This document shows, in pieces, positions 1 through 8,482 of a stretch of DNA of 33,347 bases. The notes below the pieces were generated by a model that did not search any database, was not told the DNA's origin, and saw nothing but the letters and a program-made list of their open reading frames with translations. Position numbers and translations under genes: made by a program. This DNA is from Spirochaetota bacterium (GTDB lineage: Bacteria > Spirochaetota > GWE2-31-10 > JAFGQB01), in assembly GCA_016935915.1 (NCBI GenBank), contig JAFGQB010000111.1, positions 1 to 33,347 of the forward strand, written 5' to 3'. Each line of letters begins with the position of its first letter. The stretch's first letter is position 1.

Positions 1-68
1 AAAAAAAAAAAAAAAAAATTTTATTTTTTATAACCTATCACACAAAAAAAAAAAAAAAATAAATTTTA

Positions 69-96
69 TTTACTTTTATTCCGAATTTAATATAAT
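69..96 (+). promoter_or_regulatory. Candidate sigma-70 promoter for the first operon
   Basis: A TATAAT hexamer at 91-96 lies 16 bases after TTTACT (69-74), a 4/6 match to the -35 consensus. The start codon at 129 follows, with AAGGA about 7 bases before it. The flanking DNA is nearly pure A/T with two long A tracts at 1-59, so a chance match is quite possible. Confidence 0.35.
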
Positions 97-128
97 GGAA
101 TTATAATTATTATAAACAAGGAATAAAA

Positions 129-1112
129 ATGCATAAAATTTTTTTTAATATTTTATTTTTATTCTATATAGGTTCTATATTTGCAATCAGTGATGATAAC
201 AAAAAAATTCTTGATAATTTTGTAAACAGCAAAAAATATAATGATCTGGATAAATTTCTTAAAGAAAATTCCAAAAATGAAAACTATAAAGAGATTGAAG
301 ATTATCTGATAAAAATTGTAAAAGAATTAATACAAAATGACAAAATAGATGATGCAAAAAAAATCATCAGAATCATGCTTGATAATAATCTTGACAATTT
401 AGAAGCTCAGGACATTTTTGTATCATTAGAAAAAATTAAAAAAGAGGAAAAAACACTTAAGGTCACAAAAATCACTTTTGATAACTTTTTATTTTCTTTT
501 GATTTAGGGATCATAGATTTTATGATGTTTCAATCTCATTTTTATAATGAATATTACGGTAATCCCAAATGGAATACAAAATACGGCATGTCAACGGATT
601 TTTCCTTTTGTTTTCAGCATCCCTATATTGCAGCGGGTATTGAGGGACTTTTTGATACCTATTTTGTAAGTCTGTACCCTGAAAAAACTTCAACAGAATT
701 TTCATATTCGATCTCTGGGATTTTTTCTGTACCATTAATCAAAATCCCATTGTATTTAGCTTTAGGTTTCAGGCATTTGATATACAATCAGTTTGAAAAA
801 AATGTCCCACTTGATGTATATATTTCTAATCTAAAATCATTAATCATAGGTTTAAGATTATACAGATGGTTCTTTTATAAATACATAGGAATTGAATCTT
901 CATTTAATTACTATTTTGTTTCTCCATTTACCTCATATATTGACGCTGTTTTTGATTTGTCAATAGGAGTTTTATACAGACCCTTAAAAATTAAAAGAAC
1001 AGGTTTAATTGTTAAAACTGAGATTGCAGCTCTCTTTTTGATTTATAATGCAAAACTTGAAAATTATATAAAAATTCAAACATGCATTGGAGTGGGAATA
1101 AATGAAAAATAA
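129..1112 (+). CDS. Secreted envelope protein, probably outer-membrane barrel-like
   Basis: Not assigned to a named family. The 327-residue product has a signal peptide (hydrophobic residues about 5-19, ending near IFA). A charged, Lys/Asp/Asn-rich helical stretch follows at about 22-115 and looks TPR-like. The C-terminal two thirds alternate aromatic and hydrophobic residues with short polar turns and contain many Phe/Tyr, as expected of outer-membrane beta strands. AAGGA precedes the ATG by about 7 bases. The last 11 bases overlap the next gene, so the two are very likely translationally coupled and the products may work together in the envelope. The barrel assignment rests on composition only. 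Confidence 0.6.
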   Translation: MHKIFFNILFLFYIGSIFAISDDNKKILDNFVNSKKYNDLDKFLKENSKNENYKEIEDYLIKIVKELIQNDKIDDAKKIIRIMLDNNLDNLEAQDIFVSLEKIKKEEKTLKVTKITFDNFLFSFDLGIIDFMMFQSHFYNEYYGNPKWNTKYGMSTDFSFCFQHPYIAAGIEGLFDTYFVSLYPEKTSTEFSYSISGIFSVPLIKIPLYLALGFRHLIYNQFEKNVPLDVYISNLKSLIIGLRLYRWFFYKYIGIESSFNYYFVSPFTSYIDAVFDLSIGVLYRPLKIKRTGLIVKTEIAALFLIYNAKLENYIKIQTCIGVGINEK

Positions 1113-2745
1113 ATTTATAGCATTAATATTTATTATTATTACAGCTTATTTAAACAGCGACGAACTTATCAATAGATATATTGCTGATGCTAAAAGCTTT
1201 TATGTGATTAAAGACTATGATAAGGCTTACAGTAGAATTAAATTCGTATTAAAATATTATAATTACAATGAAAATGAACTTACCACAGAAATAAAAACGC
1301 TTACTGAAAACATTTATTATGAATATATAAAAAAAGCCTATGAAAGCGGTAATTATGAATCAGTTAATACTGTACTTACAACCGATCCTTACTACACCAC
1401 AACTGAAAAAAATTCGGACAAAATAAAAAAACTTAAGTCTCAAATTGAGTCTGAAAAAGAAAAAAAGGAAAAGGAAGATGAGCTTGCAAGAGTAATCGAA
1501 GAAGAAAAACGAAAATATGAAGAATTAATGAAAAATAAAGAAGAAGCAGAAAAATTAAAAAAAGAAAAGGAAGAAGAACTTGAAAAAAAGATCAGAGAAA
1601 AGGAAGAGGTCTATAAACAGGAGCTTAATGCGATATTGGCCGAACAGGAAAGATTAATGAATTTGAAAAAAGAGGAAGACAAACTGAAAGATGCCAAATT
1701 ACAGGCGCAGTTAAACAAACAGATAGAAGAAAGCAGGAAAAAAGAGGAAAATTTACAAAAACTCAGGGAAGAAGAAAAAAAAGAACTTTTTGAAATGCAG
1801 AAAAATATTATTAAAGAACGTTTAGATGCTGAAGAAAAAATGCAGAAAGAAATGTCCAATTATTTTAATAAGTTTCTACAGTCAAAGGATAAGGATACCA
1901 AAACATATTTTACAAGCATTATTTTCATAGTTTCATTACTGGCAGGGATATTCATGATAATTTTTACTTTAATTATAGCAATAATAGTCGTATTCGTGAA
2001 AAATACTCATCGCCAACAGCAAAGATACTATGAATATTCAATGAAATTAATGGAGTCTTTACCTATGCAAAATCAAGCAAATGTTCTTTCATTTCCTTTA
2101 CCATCTAAACTGAATGATGCCGAGCAAATTCAGGATGAAAACACAACAAAAAAACTCTCATACATTTCATCAACTCCTGATGAAAATATGAAAAAATTAA
2201 AAAATATAATTGAAACATGTGCAAGTTACGGTATGGAAATCGATAAAATAACACATAGAAAAAATTGCTCTAAAAATGTGTCTGATCTTGTATATAAGAT
2301 ATCTAAAGCTGTCGGCTACAGTGATTATGAATGTCTATTACATTATGCCGTAAGCATGGTTTATGATATAGGCTTTTTAAATATTGATCCCAACATACTC
2401 AGTAAACCTGAAGTCAGTGAAGAGGAATTTGAAATAATAAAAACACATACTGCACACGGATTGAATTTAATTCATTTCATAGATGATGATATAAAAGGAG
2501 ACTTTATTGATGGGATTTCCAAACATCATGAAAACCTAGACGGTTCAGGTTATCCTTCAGGATTAAAACAAAAAGATATACCATATATTGCCAGGGTAAT
2601 CAGAGTAGTCGAATCATTTATCTCTATGATATCTGTCAGAAAATACAAAAAAATAATTGATAAGGAAAAAGCAATCCAACTGCTTGAGACAGATAGCAAG
2701 GAATATGATATTAAATTAATAAATATTCTAAACAGCATAATATAA
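1102..2745 (+). CDS. Membrane-anchored coiled-coil protein with degenerate HD-GYP domain
   Basis: The 547-residue product starts with a signal peptide or anchor (residues 4-17) and a helical region to about 105. A very charged Glu/Lys coiled coil runs from about 108 to 255, and a strong transmembrane segment spans about 269-300. The C-terminal part (about 375-547) is HD-GYP-like: HHENLDGSGYPSGL at 475-488 keeps the HHE and GYP motifs. The HD pair itself reads Tyr421-Asp422 (VYDIG), and the usual DvfDAL near the end is VESFISM. HD-GYP enzymes hydrolyse cyclic di-GMP; the lost metal-binding His suggests this one is inactive or acts as a sensor. Topology predicts a periplasmic coiled coil and a cytoplasmic HD-GYP part. 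It overlaps the upstream envelope gene by 11 bases. Confidence 0.7.
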   Translation: MKNKFIALIFIIITAYLNSDELINRYIADAKSFYVIKDYDKAYSRIKFVLKYYNYNENELTTEIKTLTENIYYEYIKKAYESGNYESVNTVLTTDPYYTTTEKNSDKIKKLKSQIESEKEKKEKEDELARVIEEEKRKYEELMKNKEEAEKLKKEKEEELEKKIREKEEVYKQELNAILAEQERLMNLKKEEDKLKDAKLQAQLNKQIEESRKKEENLQKLREEEKKELFEMQKNIIKERLDAEEKMQKEMSNYFNKFLQSKDKDTKTYFTSIIFIVSLLAGIFMIIFTLIIAIIVVFVKNTHRQQQRYYEYSMKLMESLPMQNQANVLSFPLPSKLNDAEQIQDENTTKKLSYISSTPDENMKKLKNIIETCASYGMEIDKITHRKNCSKNVSDLVYKISKAVGYSDYECLLHYAVSMVYDIGFLNIDPNILSKPEVSEEEFEIIKTHTAHGLNLIHFIDDDIKGDFIDGISKHHENLDGSGYPSGLKQKDIPYIARVIRVVESFISMISVRKYKKIIDKEKAIQLLETDSKEYDIKLINILNSII

Positions 2746-2806
2746 AACAATAAAATAATTTGAAAAATTATGAAAACAAGCTATAATTAATATGAGGAAA
2801 ACTTAT

Positions 2807-3613
2807 ATGAAATATTTTAATATTATATTATTAACAATAACAATTTTTATTATTATAATTTTATCTTGCAATATCTCAGATGATTTTATAGGGGTAAATA
2901 ATCTATTTCTGCCTGAGGAGAAAAAAGAATCCGGTGGTAACCCCGGATATTACAATGACATTACCCAAGCCATTGCAGACGGTTTATTAGCATACTGGAG
3001 GATGGATGAAACTTTAGGAGCTACTGCATATGATGAAACAGGCAATTATGACGGAACAATAAACAACCTTGATAATTCCGCCGGTAAGTTCGGTAATTCT
3101 TATAGATTTAAGGGAGTATCATCCGATAGTAATATCAATATTGCTACTTTAAGTTCTATATCAGGTACTTATACATTTTCATTCTGGACATATATACAAA
3201 ATACTACAGATAATCAATATTTCTTTGAAAGTCAATCAGATATAAGATTGCATATTCAAGGTAGTGCTACTGCACCCAGACTTTATATGACTTATGGCAG
3301 CACTCAAAGAAATCTTGGTTATGATCCTACACCGATTAAAAATACATGGGCCCATGTTGTTTATGTATTGGACGGCGGAAGCAATGACAGGGTTTATCTG
3401 TATGTCAATGGTATTAATGTGACAAGTCCAGCATCAATTACTTACACAGATATAAACATCGATGCTGCCAATAAAAGAATCGGCAGTAATTATCAAGGAA
3501 CAACATCAAATTTAGAAGGATACCTTGATGATTTTGCAATATGGAACAGAGCTCTAAATGCATCTGAAGTATTGGCATTATTTAACAGCAATGGTCCTGT
3601 TGTTAAAAAGTAA
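2807..3613 (+). CDS. Lipoprotein with LamG/concanavalin-like domain
   Basis: The 268-residue product begins with a long hydrophobic signal ending in LSC, a spirochaete-style lipobox, so it is probably anchored to the outer face of a membrane. A LamG-type (concanavalin A-like) jelly-roll domain covers about 60-265. It is recognisable from LLAYWRMDET, the aromatic FSFWTYI strand, WAHVVYVLDGG and the typical closing LDDFAIWNRALNASEV. Such domains bind glycans or proteins; no catalytic residues are evident. An ATG 15 bases upstream (2792) is in frame, but GAGG at 2794-2797 lies 9 bases before the ATG at 2807 and would serve as its ribosome binding site, so the shorter start is preferred. Confidence 0.75.
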   Translation: MKYFNIILLTITIFIIIILSCNISDDFIGVNNLFLPEEKKESGGNPGYYNDITQAIADGLLAYWRMDETLGATAYDETGNYDGTINNLDNSAGKFGNSYRFKGVSSDSNINIATLSSISGTYTFSFWTYIQNTTDNQYFFESQSDIRLHIQGSATAPRLYMTYGSTQRNLGYDPTPIKNTWAHVVYVLDGGSNDRVYLYVNGINVTSPASITYTDINIDAANKRIGSNYQGTTSNLEGYLDDFAIWNRALNASEVLALFNSNGPVVKK

Positions 3614-3839
3614 TGTAGCTGACTGGTTTGTCATATTTTATAATATATATTTATATAGAGCGATCAGATTATATTAAAAGCTAAATTAACAAATTTTCAT
3701 AACCATAAAATAGATTAATAACCGATTTATAATAGAATTTAACTGGAAAATTTCAAGCTAACTGCATTATTAAACCTTTGTAAAATAATGTTGATAATGA
3801 TAAGAACATTAAATTTCATTATTATTTAACAAAGCCATA

Positions 3840-4586
3840 TCAAAGCTTTTTTAAATAATCCTTCAATATTTTTTTACCCGGCTTTTCAAATTTCAGAAAT
3901 CTAATTCCATTCTCATTATTACCGATCTTTATTGGATATACTTTTCTTACTACCTTTCCTTTTGCTTTTATAGTATGATCATCAATTTTAAATATTATAT
4001 CCACAATTTCATTAAAAAACAATAGTTCTTCGGATTTTATACGACATCCTGATAATGAAATATTATTAATTAAAGCCGTATTGTTAATATTTTTCTTTAT
4101 AATTTCAGCCTGCAAACTGCAATCACGCCTGAAATAAGGTTTGAATACTTTAAGTTTATCAGTCAGAAAAGAAGATCCTCTGATCAATCTTGTAACCATA
4201 AAAAATATACTGAACAATGAAAAAATAACTGCAGCTAAGGGTACAGCATAATAGAAATAGGAAGGTATTAAATTAAAAACAAGGCTGATAATATTTATAA
4301 TAATGAATAATAAAATAATCGATGAAAAAAGAAGTATATAATTTTTCTTTGAATTCAGCAAAACTATTGATATAAAAATAAATAAAACAATTTCAATTAA
4401 TAATGATAGGACCAATAAATTCTTATTATTTATTGACATACTGAAATATTCTATAAATAAAGAAATAAAATTATTAAGTTCATTTCTTAAATCCACCGAG
4501 AAAAAAGTTAAAAATATAATATGAAATACAGGAATTATTATAAAAACAAGGCTTAATCCAATTTTAGTTTTTTTATTTATTTCCAT
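3840..4586 (-). CDS. Four-TM membrane protein with C-terminal PilZ domain
   Basis: The 248-residue product has four hydrophobic segments (about 7-29, 57-77, 83-107 and 110-135) and a soluble PilZ-like domain from about 148. PilZ domains bind cyclic di-GMP through an RxxxR motif followed by (D/N)xSxxG. Here NISLSG is intact, but the first motif reads FRRDCSL, so the second Arg is missing and binding may be weak or altered. It lies downstream of cheA, so a role in coupling second messenger to motility is plausible but inferred. AAGGAAGG precedes the ATG, and a separate promoter sits in the gap to cheA. Confidence 0.75.
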   Translation of the reverse strand: MEINKKTKIGLSLVFIIIPVFHIIFLTFFSVDLRNELNNFISLFIEYFSMSINNKNLLVLSLLIEIVLFIFISIVLLNSKKNYILLFSSIILLFIIINIISLVFNLIPSYFYYAVPLAAVIFSLFSIFFMVTRLIRGSSFLTDKLKVFKPYFRRDCSLQAEIIKKNINNTALINNISLSGCRIKSEELLFFNEIVDIIFKIDDHTIKAKGKVVRKVYPIKIGNNENGIRFLKFEKPGKKILKDYLKKL

Positions 4587-4613
4587 ATGCCCTTCCTTTA
4601 TGTTTTTAATTAA

Positions 4614-4641
4614 ATTATATTAAAATTAAAATCTTTGTCAA
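4614..4641 (-). promoter_or_regulatory. Sigma-70 type promoter of the PilZ gene
   Basis: On the minus strand, TTGACA (4636-4641) and TATAAT (4614-4619) match both consensus hexamers exactly with a 16-base spacer. The predicted transcription start lies about 20 bases before the PilZ ATG and just ahead of its Shine-Dalgarno sequence. This suggests the PilZ gene can be expressed apart from cheA. Confidence 0.5.
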
Positions 4642-4693
4642 GAATAGCCGAATTTATTATTAAAATTTTAAATTATTTTCTATTATAATATAA

Positions 4694-7057
4694 TTACTTG
4701 CTTACCTTTTTCTTCTCTTTAGGCTTTTTATCATCTTCCTCAGGATTAAGCTGGTCGTATAATTCGCCGAAGTTTACATCTTCATCTATTTTCATCAATT
4801 TTTCAGCTGCTTTTGATATCTCTTTTTTCTTTGATCTTACCAGGGTGCTTGTGTCAAGGATTATGGCGATCTGCCCGTCCCCTAAAACCGTTGCTCCTGC
4901 AATCCCTTCAAGATTTTTAAATGACTCATCAAGTGCTTTTATAACTATATCCTGGTTTCCGATCAGGTCATCAACAACAATGCCTATTTTCCTTCTCTCA
5001 TAGGATACAACAACGACAAATACTTCATCGGTTTCTTCCTTTTCTTCACTGATTTGTGTTTTTTGAAACTCAACCAGATCGCTTAAAAATAAAATCGCTA
5101 TGGTTTCATCTCTTAAATTATATACCTTATATTCATCAAAATCTTTTATTTCAGTCTTTTTAATTATTATTGTCTCTTCAACAACATTTACAGGTATTGC
5201 ATAAATGCTATTATTAGATAATACCAGTAAAGCTTCGACAATTGTTAAAGTCAACGGCAGTATAATGGTCATTTTTGTAAAAACTCCGACTGAAGTATCT
5301 ATTTCAATCCTTCCTCTTAATTTTTCAATCTGAGTAAGAACAACATCCATCCCGACACCGCGCCCTGATAAGCCGGTAATTTCTTCTTTTGTACTGAAAC
5401 CCGGTAGAAATATCAGATTCAACAAATCCTGTTTAGAAAAACCCGTAGCTTCCTGAGGTGTAATCAATTTTTTCTGAATCGCTGTGTTTTTCAATGCATC
5501 GATATTTATTCCTTTGCCGTCATCAATTATTTCAATATAAATATTAGACCCCTGCTGATAAGCTCTTAAAATGATAGTGCCTTCTCTTAACTTACCGGAC
5601 TTTTCTCTATCATCGGGAAGCTCAATGCCATGGTCAATGGAGTTTCTTATAATATGAGTTATAGGTTCTGTAATAAGTTCTATTATTGCCCTGTCAATCT
5701 CTGTTGTTTCACCCTCAATAATCAATTTAACATTTTTCCTGAGCATATTAGAAAGGTCGCGCACTACCCTAGGAAACTTTGAAAAAACGTAACCTATAGG
5801 CACCATTCTTACCTGCATCATGCTTGACTGCATTAAACTGGATATCCTGTCAAGATCATTTGCAGCATCATCGAGCTTTGATTTTATATCAGTTAAAGAA
5901 CTTGTGTCAGTTATATTGTTCTTTATCTGCATAAATCTTGAATGATTGATTATAAGCTCACCTACAAGATTCATTAAAGTATCCAGCCTGTCTGTATCAA
6001 CTCTTATTGTCTGTTTTTTAATCGTTGCATCTTCTAATACCTGTTTCTTTTTACCTGAAGCACCGTTTTTACCGTTTTCACCTTTTTTTAAGCTTTTCAT
6101 CTGTTCTTTGATCTGATTTTCCCATTCTAATTCTATAAGCTCACCGTCTTTTATCTCCTCATCGGTTAAAATCATGTCAGAAGAAACTAAAGCTTCAGAA
6201 TAACCGGGTATATTTGACAGCTCAAAACCTTTTTTAACCAGTGCTTTTAACTCGATTTTCCCGATTTGTATCATTTTAACCTGGTCAACATCAACAGCTT
6301 TTAAAATTTTATTATCATCCAGAGAGGTCAATAAAAAAATAACTATTACCCCGAATTTTTCATCTTCCTGTTCAGACTGCAGATCAGGATCTGTTTTTAC
6401 AACAGCACCGCATGATAAAAGATTATTATAAACAAGAAAAGCTCTTGGATATCTCATGTCGCATTTATCAATAAAGGTTACTGTTACTCTGTAAAACTTA
6501 TCACCTCTTTCAAGTGCATCTTCAATGTTGGCTTTTTCAATGTTTGAAAAATCATGATCAAGCTTATAAAGAATCTCTTTTTTTACCAGTATCGATTCTG
6601 TGCCGTCATCTTTATGAATAACAACCTCTTCATACTTATTCTCTTCTTTTATCTCGGTTTTCGATGTTACTTTTAATATTTCGTTCAATTTATTTATTAT
6701 GTCTGAAACATCATAATTTGATTCATCTTCACCAAGCTGAACACCTGCAATTAATTTGACCATCCTGTCATAAGAAGAAAACAGGATGTTCATTATATTA
6801 ATATTGACATTTAAAGAACCTCTTCTGACTTTCTCAAATATATCTTCCATCTTATGGGCAATATTTGAAATGTTCATAAATCCTACTATTGCGGATTCGC
6901 TTTTAATTGAATGCGTAAGCCTGAATATCTCATTTATAACATCCCTGTTATCAGGATTATTTTCGAGATCCAATAACCTTGCATTGAGACTGTCCAAAAG
7001 CTCACTGACTTCATCAAGAAATGCAAGTTGTATTCTTTTATCATCCATAAAAGCCAT
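4694..7057 (-). CDS. cheA: Chemotaxis histidine kinase CheA
   Basis: CheA phosphorylates itself and passes phosphate to CheY and CheB; here it would form the core signalling array with CheW and receptors. The 787 residues show the full domain order. The HPt (P1) domain has phospho-accepting His49 in LTHSIKS. A P2-like response-regulator binding region lies at about 180-270. The dimerisation domain (P3) begins near 350 (IRVDTDRLDTLMNLVGELI). In the ATPase domain the N box is IIRNSIDHGIE near 467, followed by DDGKGI near 511 and GRGVGMDVV near 567. The CheW-like P5 runs from about 590 to 760, with a Lys/Glu-rich tail after it. AGGAG lies 7 bases before the ATG. It follows cheW by 14 bases. Confidence 0.97.
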   Translation of the reverse strand: MAFMDDKRIQLAFLDEVSELLDSLNARLLDLENNPDNRDVINEIFRLTHSIKSESAIVGFMNISNIAHKMEDIFEKVRRGSLNVNINIMNILFSSYDRMVKLIAGVQLGEDESNYDVSDIINKLNEILKVTSKTEIKEENKYEEVVIHKDDGTESILVKKEILYKLDHDFSNIEKANIEDALERGDKFYRVTVTFIDKCDMRYPRAFLVYNNLLSCGAVVKTDPDLQSEQEDEKFGVIVIFLLTSLDDNKILKAVDVDQVKMIQIGKIELKALVKKGFELSNIPGYSEALVSSDMILTDEEIKDGELIELEWENQIKEQMKSLKKGENGKNGASGKKKQVLEDATIKKQTIRVDTDRLDTLMNLVGELIINHSRFMQIKNNITDTSSLTDIKSKLDDAANDLDRISSLMQSSMMQVRMVPIGYVFSKFPRVVRDLSNMLRKNVKLIIEGETTEIDRAIIELITEPITHIIRNSIDHGIELPDDREKSGKLREGTIILRAYQQGSNIYIEIIDDGKGINIDALKNTAIQKKLITPQEATGFSKQDLLNLIFLPGFSTKEEITGLSGRGVGMDVVLTQIEKLRGRIEIDTSVGVFTKMTIILPLTLTIVEALLVLSNNSIYAIPVNVVEETIIIKKTEIKDFDEYKVYNLRDETIAILFLSDLVEFQKTQISEEKEETDEVFVVVVSYERRKIGIVVDDLIGNQDIVIKALDESFKNLEGIAGATVLGDGQIAIILDTSTLVRSKKKEISKAAEKLMKIDEDVNFGELYDQLNPEEDDKKPKEKKKVSK

Positions 7058-7071
7058 TTAAGGTCTCCTAA

Positions 7072-7545
7072 TCATTCTTCAAGTTTTATTTCTTCTTTAC
7101 TCTGAATAATATTTTCAATGTCTAAAATAATAACAAGAGAATCCTGTATTTTGCCTATAGAATTAATGAATTCCGTCTTCAATCCGCTGGTTGTAGGTAA
7201 TGAAGGTTCGATATTTTCTCTTGCTATTGAAACAACTTCCAGCACTGAGTCAACTATTATACCAAAGAGTCTTTTTTCTACTATTACAACAACAATTTTA
7301 TTTTTTTTGGTTCTTTCAATCTGTTTCATTCCGAAACGTTTTCTTAAATCAATTAAAGGAACTACATTACCTCTTAAATTAATTACGCCTTCAACAAATT
7401 TTGGTGCTTTTGGCAAAGTTGTTATCTGATCAATTCTGTTGATTTCTGAAACTTTATCAATGGGTATGCCGTATAAGGAATTACCCAATTCAAAAAGAAT
7501 CAACTGATATTCTTCACTTTGATTTGCTGATGTTTCGCTGATCAT
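7072..7545 (-). CDS. cheW: Chemotaxis coupling protein CheW
   Basis: CheW links chemoreceptors to CheA. The 157-residue length is usual, and the protein has the family's landmarks: an early YGIPIDKVSEI strand pair and the conserved GVINLRGNVVPLIDLRKRFG core, with the Arg of the NLRG motif that contacts CheA and receptors. The start codon touches the stop codon of the J-domain gene upstream, and its Shine-Dalgarno (GGGGG) lies inside that gene, so translation is probably coupled. cheA follows 14 bases later. No other CheW gene is in the window. Confidence 0.96.
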   Translation of the reverse strand: MISETSANQSEEYQLILFELGNSLYGIPIDKVSEINRIDQITTLPKAPKFVEGVINLRGNVVPLIDLRKRFGMKQIERTKKNKIVVVIVEKRLFGIIVDSVLEVVSIARENIEPSLPTTSGLKTEFINSIGKIQDSLVIILDIENIIQSKEEIKLEE

Positions 7546-8469
7546 TTATTGTCCCCCTTGAAAATTCACAACTCTATTATCTTTAACCAGTTTGTCAATT
7601 AAATCATTCATCCTCTTGGAAGATGTGTTTAATAATTTTTTTATTTCAAAATATTCAATCTTTTTATTGGTCATAAAAAACAGCTCTAATGCTGTTATTT
7701 TTAATTCATTATCATTTTCTTTTAATGCATTTAAAAGCATGTTTATCAAAATATTGCCTTTTCCTTCAGTAATTTTATAATATGCCTTTAAAATTTCCGA
7801 TTTAACTTCATTTGCCGCACTGTTATATAATATCTTCAATAAATTTAAGCTTTTCTTCATCTTTAAGTTTCCGATAGCCCAGATTATTATCTTTTTCAGT
7901 TCTTTATCTGATGAAGGCAGAACATTTTCCAAAACAGGAAGGCTTGCCTTTTCATTTTTAATACCGATTGCAATCCCTGCATTTAATCTAACGTATTTAT
8001 TATCGGAATATAACAGTCTTTCTTCCAGCTCTCCTGAAGACATATTTAAAATATCTTCTGAGACATGGTAATTTTCATCTAAAATATTCCCGCTGTTTTC
8101 ATTTAATCTTATCTTTTCTCTTTTAATTTGACCAGTAATATTTTTAAAAAAAATTTTTATACTATTGAGTAATTTATCGGTATTTATAAAAAAATTATAG
8201 CTGGTAAACTCAAAACTCATTTTTGGCGTTGAAACAACTTCCTTTTTTAATTGATTATCATATTCTTCTTTAAGCTGAAAATCTTTTAAAACAGTATATG
8301 CTTTAACGATTTTTTTATATATTTCATCGGCATTTTTGTCTTTATTGGCATCCGGATGATATCTTTTTACAAGACCTTTATAAGCTTTTTTAACTGCATC
8401 AACTGCAGAATATTTCTCAATTTCTAATATTTCATAATAATTTTTATCTGTTTTTATCTGTTGTCCCAT
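7546..8469 (-). CDS. J-domain protein with C-terminal HEAT-like repeats
   Basis: The 307-residue product begins with a complete J-domain (about 10-75) with the essential HPD at 38-40; J-domains stimulate the ATPase of an Hsp70 partner. The Gly/Phe, zinc-finger and C-terminal substrate domains of true DnaJ are absent. After a linker, residues about 140-300 form alpha-helical HEAT or PBS-lyase-like repeats (for example VRLNAGIAIG, LKKIIIWAIGNL and LKITALELFF), which usually bind proteins. It follows the Hsp70 gene closely: its AAGGA ribosome binding site overlaps the end of that gene. Its stop codon abuts the cheW start. A client-presenting partner of the adjacent Hsp70 is the natural inference; the client is unknown. 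Confidence 0.85.
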   Translation of the reverse strand: MGQQIKTDKNYYEILEIEKYSAVDAVKKAYKGLVKRYHPDANKDKNADEIYKKIVKAYTVLKDFQLKEEYDNQLKKEVVSTPKMSFEFTSYNFFINTDKLLNSIKIFFKNITGQIKREKIRLNENSGNILDENYHVSEDILNMSSGELEERLLYSDNKYVRLNAGIAIGIKNEKASLPVLENVLPSSDKELKKIIIWAIGNLKMKKSLNLLKILYNSAANEVKSEILKAYYKITEGKGNILINMLLNALKENDNELKITALELFFMTNKKIEYFEIKKLLNTSSKRMNDLIDKLVKDNRVVNFQGGQ

Positions 8470-8482
8470 TAATGTTCTATCC

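Noticed and set aside
1..59. A-rich tracts at the window start, considered as an origin or repeat
   Set aside because: Homopolymer A runs are common in this AT-rich genome, and no iterated boxes or hairpins are present.
1611..1859. Open frame on the minus strand opposite the coiled-coil region
   Set aside because: It is rich in Ser, Phe and Leu because it is the antisense of a Glu/Lys coiled coil; it has no ribosome binding site.
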